DNA of 36,714 nucleotides, from contig ONAX01000037.1 in assembly GCA_900315875.1 (NCBI GenBank), forward strand, positions 1-36,714, read 5' to 3'. Below are positions 16,517-24,591 of the stretch, piece after piece (the first letter of the stretch is position 1; each line of letters opens with the position of its first letter). Origin of the DNA: an uncultured Eubacteriales bacterium (lineage in GTDB: Bacteria; Bacillota; Clostridia; Oscillospirales; Acutalibacteraceae). Under the pieces are notes generated by a model. The model was not told where the DNA came from, did no database searches, and saw only the letters and a list, made by a program, of their open reading frames with translations. The translations under genes were made by a program, and so were the position numbers.

Positions 16517-19410
16517 CTTCGGGCATGCGGGAATACACCCTCAAGCTTTTTGCTCCATGCTGCGATAAGCTCATCTATTTCAAGCTCAGCACCGTTTACG
16601 GTAATGCTGCTGCTGTCATTTGTTGTACCGAGTTCATAGTACAGAACACCTTCCGGCATTTCTGCACCGTCAGCAAGCTCAAGAATAAGTGAGCCTGAAA
16701 GCGGAGCGTACAGCTCATCATCAGTAAGCTGCTTTGCAAATTCGAAGCCGATCTTGTTGCCGAAGGACATCTTTGCAACTGCTGCTGCTGCGCCGCCTTC
16801 CTTTACGGTAGAAGCTGCAAGAACCTTGCCGTCAGACATGAGCGCATATACGCCGCGGTACATAGCCTTCAGAGCCTCCCAGTCGGGAAGCATTGCAGCC
16901 TTATCCTCGGGAACAGGAACATAAACCACACGGGATCCTGCCTTTTTGAATTCTGCAGATACCGTCTTTGACGCCTTGGTCATTGCTACGGCAAAGCTTA
17001 CAAGTGTCGGCGGAACATCCAGGTCCTCAAACGAGCCGGACATGCTGTCCTTGCCGCCGATTGAAGGCAGACCCATCTTTATCTGAGCAACGAGAGATCC
17101 GAGCAGTGCTGCTGCGGGCTTACCCCAGCGCCCGGGAACGTCGTGCAGTCTTTCAAAATACTCCTGGAAGGTCAGTCTTGCTGTCAGCGGATCTGCGCCG
17201 ATTGCAAGCAGCTTTGACAGTGATTCAACCACTGCGAATGCAGCACCGTGGAAGGGGCTCCACTTTGCAATGCCGGGAATATAGCCATAGGACATTGCTG
17301 TTGCGTCATCTGTTTCACCCTCAAGAAGCGGAAGCTTTGCAGCCATTGCCTCTTCGGGAGTGAGCTGTGTCTTGCCGCCGAATGGCATCATAACGGTAGC
17401 GGCGCCGATGGAAGCGTCGAAACGTTCGCAAAGGCCTCTCTGTGAGCACACCTCAAGTCTGCCGAGGTTTGCCTTGAAGCTTTCTGCTGCAGTCTTGCCG
17501 GAGAGAACTGACGGAGCGTGTGTACGGTAGTTGCAGTCAGCATCCGGAGCTGTGATATGAGCCCGTGCTACCTGTGTAACGCCGTTTGTATTGAGGAATG
17601 CACGGGAAAGGTCAACTATAGTCTTGCCGCGCCATTTCATTGTAAGTCTCGGGTTTTCTGTAACTACGGCAACAGCCTTTGCCTCAAGATTTTCCTTGTC
17701 CGCCTCTGCGATAAATGCGTCAACATCCTTTGCCTCAAGTACAACAGCCATTCTTTCCTGTGATTCGGAAATTGCAAGCTCTGTGCCGTCAAGTCCGTCG
17801 TATTTCTTTGTAACCTTGTCGAGGTCAACTGTCAGACCGTCTGCAAGCTCGCCTATTGCAACGCACACGCCGCCTGCGCCGAAGTCATTGCAGCGCTTTA
17901 TCATGGTAGATACCGTCTTGTTGCGGAACAGTCTCTGTATCTTTCTCTCTGTCGGGGGATTACCCTTCTGCACCTCTGCGCCGCAGGTTTCAATGGAATC
18001 CATTGTATGTGCCTTGGATGAGCCTGTTGCACCGCCGCAGCCGTCACGGCCGGTTCTGCCGCCGAGCAGGACAATTATATCATCCGGAGCAGGAACGCCG
18101 CGGACAACGTTTTCCTTCGGAGAAGCTCCGATAACTGCGCCGATCTCCATACGCTTTGCAGCATAGCCGGGGTCGTAAAGCTCAACTACCTGACCTGTTG
18201 CAAGGCCAATCTGGTTGCCGTATGAGCTGTAGCCCTGTGCTGCACCGGTTGTAATCTTTCTGGAGGGAAGCTTGCCTGCCATTGTCTTTTCAAAGGGTAC
18301 TGTCGGGTCGCCGGATCCGGTTACGCGCATTGCCTGATAAACATATGCACGACCTGAAAGCGGATCGCGGATAGCACCGCCGAGACATGTAGCAGCGCCG
18401 CCGAAGGGTTCGATCTCTGTCGGGTGGTTATGTGTTTCATTCTTGAACTGCACGAGCCACTGTTCGGTTTTGCCGTCGATTGTAACGGGAACCTCAATAG
18501 AGCATGCATTGATTTCATCGCTCTGGTCAAGATCTGGAATCATGCCTCTTTTACGCAGGAGCTTCATGCCGACAAGAGCCATATCCATAAGCGAAACATC
18601 TCTGTCTGTATCCTTGCCGTAGATTTCCTCGCGGCTTTCGTAGTACAGTGCAAGAGCATCCTCAATCGTCTTAGTAAGCTCTGTCTTTTCTATTTCAATC
18701 TTCTCAAGTCTTGTAAGGAAGGTAGTATGACGGCAGTGATCCGACCAGTATGTATCGATAACTCGAAGCTCTGTTACAGTCGGGTCGCGGTGCTCGTCGT
18801 CACGGAAGTAATCGCGGCAGAATTTCAGGTCAGCCAGTGTCATCGCAAAACCCATACCGTCGAAATACTGCTTCATCTGAGCGTCGTCCCAGCTGATAAA
18901 GCCCTCTACGGTCTTTACGTCGTCCGGGATATCAGCCTTCATATCGAGGGATTCCGGCTTATCGAGGGAAGCCTCGCGTGATTCAACGGGGTTGATAAGG
19001 TAATGCTTGATCTTTGCAAGTTCCTCGTCTGTGATATTTCCCTTTACTGCGATAAGCTTAGCTGATACAACCTGCGGACGCTCGCCCTGGGTAAGCAGCT
19101 GAACGCACTGTGCAGCTGAATCCGCTCTCTGGTCGTACTGACCCGGAAGGTATTCCATTGCAAAAACGCGGAAGTCGGAACATTCGGGCAGAACCTCGTC
19201 ATAAACGAAATCTGCGTTTGTTTCGCTCAGAATGGTGGTTTTTGCCTTCTCAAAATCCTCTCCGTCGATGCCGCTGATATCATAGCGGTTTATTATCCTG
19301 ACTTTTTCCACAGCGGAAAGTCCGAGACTGTTCTGCAGGTCGGCACAGAGATTAGCCGCTTCTACATCAAAGCCGGGGCGCTTTTCCACAAAAATTCTTT
19401 TTACTGCCAT
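16513..19410 (-). CDS. purL: FGAM synthase, synthetase part (clostridial-type PurL)
   Basis: This 965-residue protein contains the two ATP-grasp-like AIRS/PurM-type halves that phosphorylate and aminate FGAR to FGAM in purine synthesis. Visible blocks include TYWSDHCRHTTF, FKNETHNHPTEIEPFGGAATC, GRDGCGGATGSSKAHT and LPSIGGKDSMSGSFEDL. This length plus the separate 286-residue glutaminase adds up to the usual size of the fused clostridial enzyme. AGGTGG lies 7 bases before the ATG. It stops at 16513 inside the start codon of the glutaminase cistron. Other pur genes are not adjacent and no purine riboswitch is visible upstream. Confidence 0.93.
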   Translation of the reverse strand: MAVKRIFVEKRPGFDVEAANLCADLQNSLGLSAVEKVRIINRYDISGIDGEDFEKAKTTILSETNADFVYDEVLPECSDFRVFAMEYLPGQYDQRADSAAQCVQLLTQGERPQVVSAKLIAVKGNITDEELAKIKHYLINPVESREASLDKPESLDMKADIPDDVKTVEGFISWDDAQMKQYFDGMGFAMTLADLKFCRDYFRDDEHRDPTVTELRVIDTYWSDHCRHTTFLTRLEKIEIEKTELTKTIEDALALYYESREEIYGKDTDRDVSLMDMALVGMKLLRKRGMIPDLDQSDEINACSIEVPVTIDGKTEQWLVQFKNETHNHPTEIEPFGGAATCLGGAIRDPLSGRAYVYQAMRVTGSGDPTVPFEKTMAGKLPSRKITTGAAQGYSSYGNQIGLATGQVVELYDPGYAAKRMEIGAVIGASPKENVVRGVPAPDDIIVLLGGRTGRDGCGGATGSSKAHTMDSIETCGAEVQKGNPPTERKIQRLFRNKTVSTMIKRCNDFGAGGVCVAIGELADGLTVDLDKVTKKYDGLDGTELAISESQERMAVVLEAKDVDAFIAEADKENLEAKAVAVVTENPRLTMKWRGKTIVDLSRAFLNTNGVTQVARAHITAPDADCNYRTHAPSVLSGKTAAESFKANLGRLEVCSQRGLCERFDASIGAATVMMPFGGKTQLTPEEAMAAKLPLLEGETDDATAMSYGYIPGIAKWSPFHGAAFAVVESLSKLLAIGADPLTARLTFQEYFERLHDVPGRWGKPAAALLGSLVAQIKMGLPSIGGKDSMSGSFEDLDVPPTLVSFAVAMTKASKTVSAEFKKAGSRVVYVPVPEDKAAMLPDWEALKAMYRGVYALMSDGKVLAASTVKEGGAAAAVAKMSFGNKIGFEFAKQLTDDELYAPLSGSLILELADGAEMPEGVLYYELGTTNDSSSITVNGAELEIDELIAAWSKKLEGVFPHARR

Positions 19411-19457
19411 ATTTATCCACCTATCTCCGACTTGGTCGGTTTATTACAGATACAGTT

Positions 19458-19486
19458 ATTGTAGCATATTACAGCTCATTTTTCAA
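19458..19486 (-). promoter_or_regulatory. Promoter of the FGAM synthase genes
   Basis: On the minus strand TTGAAA (19481-19486), a 17-base spacer and TACAAT (19458-19463) precede the start by 47 bases. A small perfect hairpin CCGAC-CAA-GTCGG lies in the leader just ahead of the ribosome binding site. Confidence 0.75.
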
Positions 19487-19497
19487 CATCATTCCAC

Positions 19498-19528
19498 AAA
19501 AAAGCCAGCACCGGCGAGCCGCCGGTGC
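19498..19528 (-). terminator. Terminator downstream of the XRE repressor
   Basis: A perfect 9-bp GC stem GCACCGGCG/CGCCGGTGC (19508-19516 with 19520-19528), followed on the minus strand by TGGCTTTTTT. It isolates purL from the regulator gene at 19704. Confidence 0.88.
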
Positions 19529-19530
19529 CG

Positions 19531-19703
19531 ATTCGCGACAATCGCTCAGCTCCGCTTCGCTCTGATTGCGTACCGCTGTTTGGAAGGGCCGCGTCCATAT
19601 TTAATAGCGGTTCTATTTTATCAATAAACAGCGCCCACGATCAAAGCATGAAATTCCGTGCGTACCATAACGAATAAAATCTTCGGTCTGAAATATTTCT
19701 TCA
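19531..19703. other. Gene-free stretch with imperfect dyad
   Basis: No gene is visible. CAATC (19539-19543) and GATTG bracket a GC-rich core with GCTCAGCTCCGCTTCGCTC, giving an imperfect palindrome that resembles dispersed intergenic palindromes. Only one copy is in this window, so repeat status is not established. Confidence 0.3.
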
Positions 19704-20024
19704 CTACTTTTCAAGCGTCTTGTAAAGCTTTATCATATTAAGAAAATACAGCTTTTCATCATCACTCAGATCCGCAAGGCTCTGACAGATATTCTGAGTT
19801 ATTGTATCAGACGAAATCGGAAGATCATCACTCAGAAGATAATCTACTGTTACATTCAGAGAACATGCGATATTAACAAGCGTCTGAACGCTCATATTCT
19901 TACCGTTTTCTATAAGGCTCATGAAGTTAAGAGATATATCTGCCATTTCGGCAAGCTGCTCCTGCGTGATTCCCCGACTAAGACGTTCCTCTCGGATTCG
20001 TTTTCCTAAATGTTCAAGTTCCAT
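19704..20024 (-). CDS. XRE-family transcriptional repressor
   Basis: This 106-residue protein has an N-terminal Cro/CI helix-turn-helix: RLSRGITQEQLAEMADIS..FMSLIENGK at about residues 14-42, followed by VDYLLSDDL and a short helical C-terminus (LSDDEKLYFLNMIKLYKTLEK) that may dimerise. It is divergent from the DUF3592-like gene at 20186. The 160-base gap between them holds three copies of a 10-bp palindromic element, so it probably represses both its own gene and the neighbour. AGAGGTG is 7 bases before the ATG. Confidence 0.87.
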   Translation of the reverse strand: MELEHLGKRIREERLSRGITQEQLAEMADISLNFMSLIENGKNMSVQTLVNIACSLNVTVDYLLSDDLPISSDTITQNICQSLADLSDDEKLYFLNMIKLYKTLEK

Positions 20025-20030
20025 TAAAAC

Positions 20031-20065
20031 ACCTCTTTTTAACTATTATAGTTGGAAAAAGAGGG
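20031..20065. promoter_or_regulatory. Promoter of the XRE gene inside a long palindrome
   Basis: On the minus strand TATAAT (20045-20050) sits 17 bases from a weak -35 (TTATTA). The -10 lies in the palindrome AACTATTATAGTT (20041-20053), itself flanked by CCTCTTTTT and AAAAAGAGG. The outer arm overlaps the ribosome binding site of the regulator. The arrangement suggests a DNA-level binding site more than an RNA hairpin, since transcription would start within it. Confidence 0.5.
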
Positions 20066-20071
20066 GATAAT

Positions 20072-20130
20072 AACACAATATATTGTTAATTAGCTTTGAC
20101 AATATTGTGTTATGATATTGACAATATTAT
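20072..20130. promoter_or_regulatory. Operator cluster with three ACAATATTGT-like elements
   Basis: ACAATATATTGT (20075-20086) and ACAATATTGT (20099-20108) are perfect palindromes, and ACAATATTAT (20121-20130) is a third, imperfect copy. The first two also form a larger inverted repeat AACACAATAT...ATATTGTGTT (20072-20081 with 20102-20111). The spacing of 22-24 bases is about two helical turns. They lie between divergent promoters and overlap the -35 region of the plus-strand promoter, as expected for binding by the adjacent XRE protein. Confidence 0.7.
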
Positions 20131-20146
20131 ATTTATGTAATATAAT
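20118..20146 (+). promoter_or_regulatory. Promoter of the DUF3592-like gene
   Basis: A consensus promoter: TTGACA (20118-20123), 17 bases, TATAAT (20141-20146). The -35 overlaps the third operator copy, so repression by steric block is plausible. Confidence 0.88.
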
Positions 20147-20185
20147 GAACATGTAAATACCAGAAAAGAACGAGGAGGACAAAAT

Positions 20186-21274
20186 ATGAAATCAACAGCA
20201 GGATTCAAGCTTACCCTGTGGTTTGGACTGATTGTCGGGATAGGACTGTTTGTCTGGGCGTATATGGCTAATACGAATTATGAAAACCTTATGGCAAACG
20301 GTGTGAAAACAGATGCTGTCGTTACTGAGGTCACTGAAGTGAAATACAAAAAAGGAAACCCCAGTACATACGGAATTGCTGTTTATAGGGACGAAACAGG
20401 CTCTGAACATAGCTTCGACGGTTATCTCGGAGATTATATCAACGTCGGCGACAAGGTCACTATAATCTATAACAAGGATAACCCCGATGAGGTAGTAAAG
20501 GAAAATCCGTGGATATTTATGATGTATGTCATATCAGGCGGAATGATCGTTTTCTGCGGAGGAATGCTGCTGCTTCTGACCTTCTGGCGCATGGATAAGA
20601 AAAGTGTGAGCTGCGTGCATCAGAGCGTTTCACCCTCGGAGCTGACAAGGATCGTGACCGAATATATGCCCCAGACAAAGCAGAAGTTTATTAAGGAACG
20701 CTCCCGCAACAAGCACTTCGATAAGCTGGGATATGATGCAGTTATGGAAAGAAGCATCCAGATGGGAGATCCGGTCAAGCAGATATACGATAATTACAAG
20801 CTGATAATATCGTCAGATAATATCAGGCTCGGCGCGGTTGTCAGGGCGCTCGACAGGGACATTTATTCTGATATGACGGATGTACTCAGCGAAAGCATGG
20901 AAACCGGACGCAGCCGTTATACCGTACCGGTATTCATGGTGTATTCCTATGATGATTATTTCCACTCTCACCCAAATGACCTGATCGAGGTTGCGAACCG
21001 TCTTTCCGGCTCGGGCTTCGGCACTGTATTCAGCGAGAAGGATATGGAGCTGATAACCTATCTTTCGGATGATACCTCACGCCCCTTTGGACTTTCCTAC
21101 AAAAGCGACATGACATTCGGCAGAGAGATAGTGGTCAGCACAGTTATCCTTAGCAAGCCGAATCTCTGCAACAAAAAGCTTTGCAACAAGCTGCTGTACC
21201 TTGCCGTAAAGGGACAGTTTGCCGCAGCTATTCCTGCGTGGTATTATACAATGTGGGAGCTGAGCGCTTTCTGA
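20186..21274 (+). CDS. Membrane protein with DUF3592-like N-terminal half and unknown C-terminal domain
   Basis: This 362-residue protein has a helix at about 8-27, an extracytoplasmic DUF3592-like domain (VKTDAVVTEVTEVKYKK to VTIIYNKDNPDEVV), a second helix at about 110-134, and a cytoplasmic domain of about 220 residues that I cannot assign. It resembles the tandem pair at 9636-11194 in its first half only. GAGGAGG precedes the ATG closely. It has a consensus promoter under probable control of the divergent XRE protein, which suggests induced or stress-related expression. Confidence 0.7.
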   Translation: MKSTAGFKLTLWFGLIVGIGLFVWAYMANTNYENLMANGVKTDAVVTEVTEVKYKKGNPSTYGIAVYRDETGSEHSFDGYLGDYINVGDKVTIIYNKDNPDEVVKENPWIFMMYVISGGMIVFCGGMLLLLTFWRMDKKSVSCVHQSVSPSELTRIVTEYMPQTKQKFIKERSRNKHFDKLGYDAVMERSIQMGDPVKQIYDNYKLIISSDNIRLGAVVRALDRDIYSDMTDVLSESMETGRSRYTVPVFMVYSYDDYFHSHPNDLIEVANRLSGSGFGTVFSEKDMELITYLSDDTSRPFGLSYKSDMTFGREIVVSTVILSKPNLCNKKLCNKLLYLAVKGQFAAAIPAWYYTMWELSAF

Positions 21275-21307
21275 TACCGGACTGTCTGTAAATTTGCTGA
21301 GGCTTTG

Positions 21308-21336
21308 TTGCATAATAATACCCGGCGTGTTATAAT
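21308..21336 (+). promoter_or_regulatory. Promoter of dgt
   Basis: TTGCAT (21308-21313), a 17-base spacer and TATAAT (21331-21336) lie 37 bases before the dgt start codon. Confidence 0.75.
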
Positions 21337-21372
21337 TCAGATAGATATTACGTCGAAACGGGGGGTACGGCT

Positions 21373-22806
21373 ATGAACTGGAATCAGCTGCTTTGTGAAC
21401 AGAGACAATGCCCGTCAAAAAAAAGAAACACCGATGAAAGAAACGAATTCCAGAGGGACTACCACCGCATTGTCGGCAGCGCGTCATTCCGCAGGCTGCA
21501 GGACAAAACGCAGGTCTTTCCGCTTGACAAAAGCGATTTCGTGCGCACAAGGCTCACACATTCAATAGAGGTATCGTCATTTGCGAAATCTCTGGGGCAG
21601 ACGTGCTTTCTCTGGCTGAAGAATAACGCACCGGACAGACCCGATCTTCCGACTGACGCGCAGATCGGTGAAATAGCCAATATTCTCGAATGTGCCGGAC
21701 TTATACACGATATCGGCAATCCGCCGTTCGGTCATTTCGGAGAAACCTCAGTGCGCAACTGGTTTTCGGAGAATATGTCCTCACTTCGCTGCGGAGCGGT
21801 TCCGGTTGAACTCATGCTGACCGACCGCATGAAAAACGACCTGCTGTTCTTTGAAGGCAACGCTCAGGCGCTGCGGCTGCTGACAAAGCTGCACTATCTT
21901 GTGGATGACAAGGGCATGCACCTGACCTATGCGCTGCTCAACACTATAATAAAATACCCCGTGGATTCCTGCAGCATAAACAAAAGCAGCGGTAATATAA
22001 AGGACAAAAAGCTTGGCTACTACCTCGCAGAGGAGGAGCTTTTCAGACAGATAACCGACGCTACGGGAGCGCACGGCATGCGGTACCCCCTTGTATATCT
22101 TCTCGAGGCTGCGGACGACATTGCCTACGGCACCGCCGATATCGAGGATGCCGTGAAAAAGGGCTTCCTGTCATATGAAAACCTGCTCGAGGAGCTGAAA
22201 AGCGAGCGCTACCTTTCCCGTATTGAAAGCGACAACGAGCGCCGCGCATATAACGCAGCCGTCGAAAAGCTGAGTGCAAAGTATGAAAACGCAAAGCTCA
22301 GAGGAGTTTCCGACCCGAAGCTCAATGCCGTTCAGAACTGGATAATCTACATGCAGAATATCTTTATAAACTCGGCGCGCTTCGGCTTTACATCCAACTA
22401 CGGCGATATAATGAACGGCAGCTTTACCCGCGAAATAATACAGTCTCCCGGCTGCCAGGCCGACACGCTGATGTTTGCGCTCAAGGACATTGCAACGCGC
22501 TATGTTTTCCAATCGTCACATATCATCAAAATGGAAATATCCGCAAATACGATAATCAATTTCCTTCTGAGCACGTTCATTCCGGCTGCTGTCAAATACG
22601 ATACCGACGAAAAGCTCAGCAGCGTCGAGGAGAGGCTTATCAGCGTCATTTCACGAAATTATCTTATGGCATACAATACCGCCGCACAGGGCAAAAATGA
22701 CTGCGAGCGGCTGTATCTGAGGCTGCTGCTTGTAACAGACTACATCTGCGGCATGACTGACAGCTACGCCAAGAATCTGTATCAGCAGCTCAACGGTATA
22801 TATTGA
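21373..22806 (+). CDS. dgt: Deoxyguanosinetriphosphate triphosphohydrolase (HD superfamily)
   Basis: This 477-residue HD-domain enzyme splits dGTP (or dNTPs in general) into the nucleoside and triphosphate, adjusting dNTP pools. It has RRLQDKTQVFPL and RTRLTHSIEV (His63), LIHDIGNPPFGHFGE (His112-Asp113 and His121) and LEAADDIAYGTADIEDA with the fourth metal ligand, the full dGTPase signature. The length suits the long dGTPase group. GGGGGT is 7 bases before the ATG. It has its own promoter and terminator. Some dGTPases contribute to phage defence by lowering dNTPs; nothing here proves that role. Confidence 0.93.
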   Translation: MNWNQLLCEQRQCPSKKRNTDERNEFQRDYHRIVGSASFRRLQDKTQVFPLDKSDFVRTRLTHSIEVSSFAKSLGQTCFLWLKNNAPDRPDLPTDAQIGEIANILECAGLIHDIGNPPFGHFGETSVRNWFSENMSSLRCGAVPVELMLTDRMKNDLLFFEGNAQALRLLTKLHYLVDDKGMHLTYALLNTIIKYPVDSCSINKSSGNIKDKKLGYYLAEEELFRQITDATGAHGMRYPLVYLLEAADDIAYGTADIEDAVKKGFLSYENLLEELKSERYLSRIESDNERRAYNAAVEKLSAKYENAKLRGVSDPKLNAVQNWIIYMQNIFINSARFGFTSNYGDIMNGSFTREIIQSPGCQADTLMFALKDIATRYVFQSSHIIKMEISANTIINFLLSTFIPAAVKYDTDEKLSSVEERLISVISRNYLMAYNTAAQGKNDCERLYLRLLLVTDYICGMTDSYAKNLYQQLNGIY

Positions 22807-22845
22807 CCGCGAGTAGCATTATGCAACAATTCAGCTAAAAAAACT

Positions 22846-22881
22846 GAGGCTGTGAATCAACTCACAGCCTCTTTGTATTTT
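22846..22881. terminator. Terminator between convergent dgt and TetR gene
   Basis: A perfect 10-bp stem GAGGCTGTGA/TCACAGCCTC (22846-22855 with 22862-22871) is followed by TTTGTATTTT. An A run on the other side allows use in both directions. Confidence 0.88.
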
Positions 22882-22911
22882 CGTATCAACAGAATCCGTC
22901 GGACACGTTTT

Positions 22912-23475
22912 TTATGAATTAAGATACCTGCTTATAGCAAGTCGCTTGCAGTCATTAACAAGGTTTTCGATATGCGCCGTTATAACCTGCGGACTTTCGC
23001 GCATTCCGGTTTTTACCCATTTAAGAATGGTGCCCACGATGCCGAATGAAAAGAACTCGGCGATAAAGCGTTTATCATCCTCGGACACACCGCCGTGTCC
23101 GGCGATATCCTCTATTATTTCGCTGAAAACATTTGAGCTTACACTTTGCACATATTCCCGGAATTCGTCCCCGTAGGAGGTCTGCAGAGCGTTCTGGTAG
23201 AATCTGGAATCATCCTTAATCGTATTCAGCATAGTGAGCAGCTTACTGCTCCAGTTATCGAAGCTAAGGCCGTCAACAAACGGAGTTATGGCTTCGTTGT
23301 AGAAAATCCAGTTAAGCAGATCGTATTTATCATGGAAATGATAATAGAAGGTCTGCCTGTTGAAGCCGCTTTCAGTTGTGATATCCGAAATTGTGATTTT
23401 CGCAAATGGCTTTTTTGACATCAGATTCTTGAAACCTTCCGCGATTATCTGTTTGGTATCGTTTTGCTCTGTCAT
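22912..23475 (-). CDS. TetR/AcrR-family regulator (DhaS-like)
   Basis: This 187-residue regulator has an N-terminal helix-turn-helix (ITISDITTESGFNRQTFYYHFHDKYDLLNW at about residues 26-55, with the typical TFYYHF recognition segment) and a helical C-terminal domain of the type seen in DhaS-like TetR proteins. These bind DNA as dimers and respond to small ligands or partner proteins. No dihydroxyacetone kinase or efflux gene is next to it, so its target is unknown. GGAGGG lies 7 bases before the ATG. It is monocistronic, between its own promoter and a shared terminator. Confidence 0.88.
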   Translation of the reverse strand: MTEQNDTKQIIAEGFKNLMSKKPFAKITISDITTESGFNRQTFYYHFHDKYDLLNWIFYNEAITPFVDGLSFDNWSSKLLTMLNTIKDDSRFYQNALQTSYGDEFREYVQSVSSNVFSEIIEDIAGHGGVSEDDKRFIAEFFSFGIVGTILKWVKTGMRESPQVITAHIENLVNDCKRLAISRYLNS

Positions 23476-23504
23476 TCTCGTCCCTCCCTGACTTCGATAC
23501 CTTC

Positions 23505-23533
23505 ATTCTAACACAAAACGACAAAATAATCAA
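23505..23533 (-). promoter_or_regulatory. Promoter of the TetR gene
   Basis: On the minus strand TTGATT (23528-23533), a 17-base spacer and TAGAAT (23505-23510), 30 bases before the start codon. Confidence 0.72.
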
Positions 23534-23627
23534 GGCACACTGCACCGATGACGTAAGGCTGCTTTCGTGCTGTACCGCACAGCTTTTAACGCTGACCGCT
23601 GCAAAGAATTCTACATAATAAAATATT

Positions 23628-23654
23628 CCCCCGGAGACTCTGCCGTCCCCGGGG
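23628..23654 (-). terminator. GC hairpin after mrp
   Basis: CCCCGG at 23628-23634 and the CCCCGGGG block at 23647-23654 can pair. On the minus strand the hairpin is followed by AATATTTTATT. It is the probable end of the four-gene minus-strand operon. Confidence 0.55.
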
Positions 23655-23675
23655 TTAAGAATTTCACAGGTACAC

Positions 23676-24503
23676 TTACGCTTTGCCGAGGATTTCCTCA
23701 AGCTTTCTGGCTGCTGCCCTAGCGTCGTCGTTTATAAGCTTTTCCACCTCGCCGCTGTCGCATGCCTTAGCATTAGCAGCGTCTATCGGCAGTCTTGCCA
23801 GTATTTCCAGACCGTAGCGGTTTGCTGTTTCCTCCAGTCTGCTTTCGCCGAAGGGATAGTATTTCTTTCCGCAGTCGGGGCATACAAAGCAGCTCATGTT
23901 CTCCACGATTCCGAGTATCGGAATGTTCATCATATTTGCCATATTAACTGCCTTTTCAACTATCATTGAAACAAGCTCCTGCGGAGTTGTTACAACAACA
24001 ATGCCGTCGAGCGGAATGCTCTGGAACACAGTCAGCGGAACATCGCCTGTTCCCGGAGGCATATCAACAAACATGTAGTCAACATCCTGCCAGATAACAT
24101 CCGTCCAGAACTGCTTTACTGCCCCCGCAAGAACGGGACCTCTCCATACAACGGGGTCGGTATCGTTTTCGAGCAGCAGATTCAAGCTCATTACATCGAT
24201 TCCGCCGTGTGTCTTAACGGGGATGATACACTCATCCGTTCCCGTTGCCTTTTCCGTCAGACCGAATGCCTTCGGAATAGACGGTCCTGTAATATCTGCG
24301 TCAAGTATTGCTGCATGGTAGCCCTCTCTTGAGAACATTACCGCAAGCATTGAGGTAACGAAGGATTTTCCAACGCCGCCCTTGCCGCTTACAACGCCGA
24401 TTACCTTTTTGACGCTGCTTTTCGGGTTAAGCTTTTCGTGCATATCACGGTCGCTGCAATTCGCACTGCAGCTGCCGCAGTCATGTGTACATTCTTCTGC
24501 CAT
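23676..24503 (-). CDS. mrp: Mrp/NBP35-family iron-sulfur carrier ATPase
   Basis: This 275-residue P-loop ATPase has a deviant Walker A GKGGVGKS (residues 40-47), DADITGPS, the DMPPGTGD switch region and CPDCGKKYYPFG, which is the metal-binding CxxC of Mrp/ApbC. These proteins bind and hand over Fe-S clusters. The N-terminus has four cysteines, C5-x3-C9-x2-C12-x3-C16, a likely second cluster site as in NBP35-type proteins. I chose the ATG at 24503; the in-frame GTG at 24515 overlaps the AGGAG site. It is the last gene of the minus-strand run after prmA and the acidic membrane protein. Confidence 0.93.
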   Translation of the reverse strand: MAEECTHDCGSCSANCSDRDMHEKLNPKSSVKKVIGVVSGKGGVGKSFVTSMLAVMFSREGYHAAILDADITGPSIPKAFGLTEKATGTDECIIPVKTHGGIDVMSLNLLLENDTDPVVWRGPVLAGAVKQFWTDVIWQDVDYMFVDMPPGTGDVPLTVFQSIPLDGIVVVTTPQELVSMIVEKAVNMANMMNIPILGIVENMSCFVCPDCGKKYYPFGESRLEETANRYGLEILARLPIDAANAKACDSGEVEKLINDDARAAARKLEEILGKA

Positions 24504-24591
24504 TGGTATAAACACTCCTGTTTCTTTTCGGACTGTCGGTCCGTTTTATTATTTAAAGGCTGTGCCCTTAATATCGGTGCTTCAACGGTTC

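Noticed and set aside
16513..16560. Programmed -1 frameshift joining the two FGAM synthase parts
   Set aside because: The AAA AAG pair upstream is followed by a stop in the -1 frame (GCT TGA) and no slippery heptamer follows it, so slipping there would not produce the fused protein.
24527..24546. Hairpin CGGAC/GTCCG upstream of mrp as a terminator
   Set aside because: The minus-strand copy is followed by AAAAG instead of T, and mrp is close to its upstream neighbour; termination there is unlikely.
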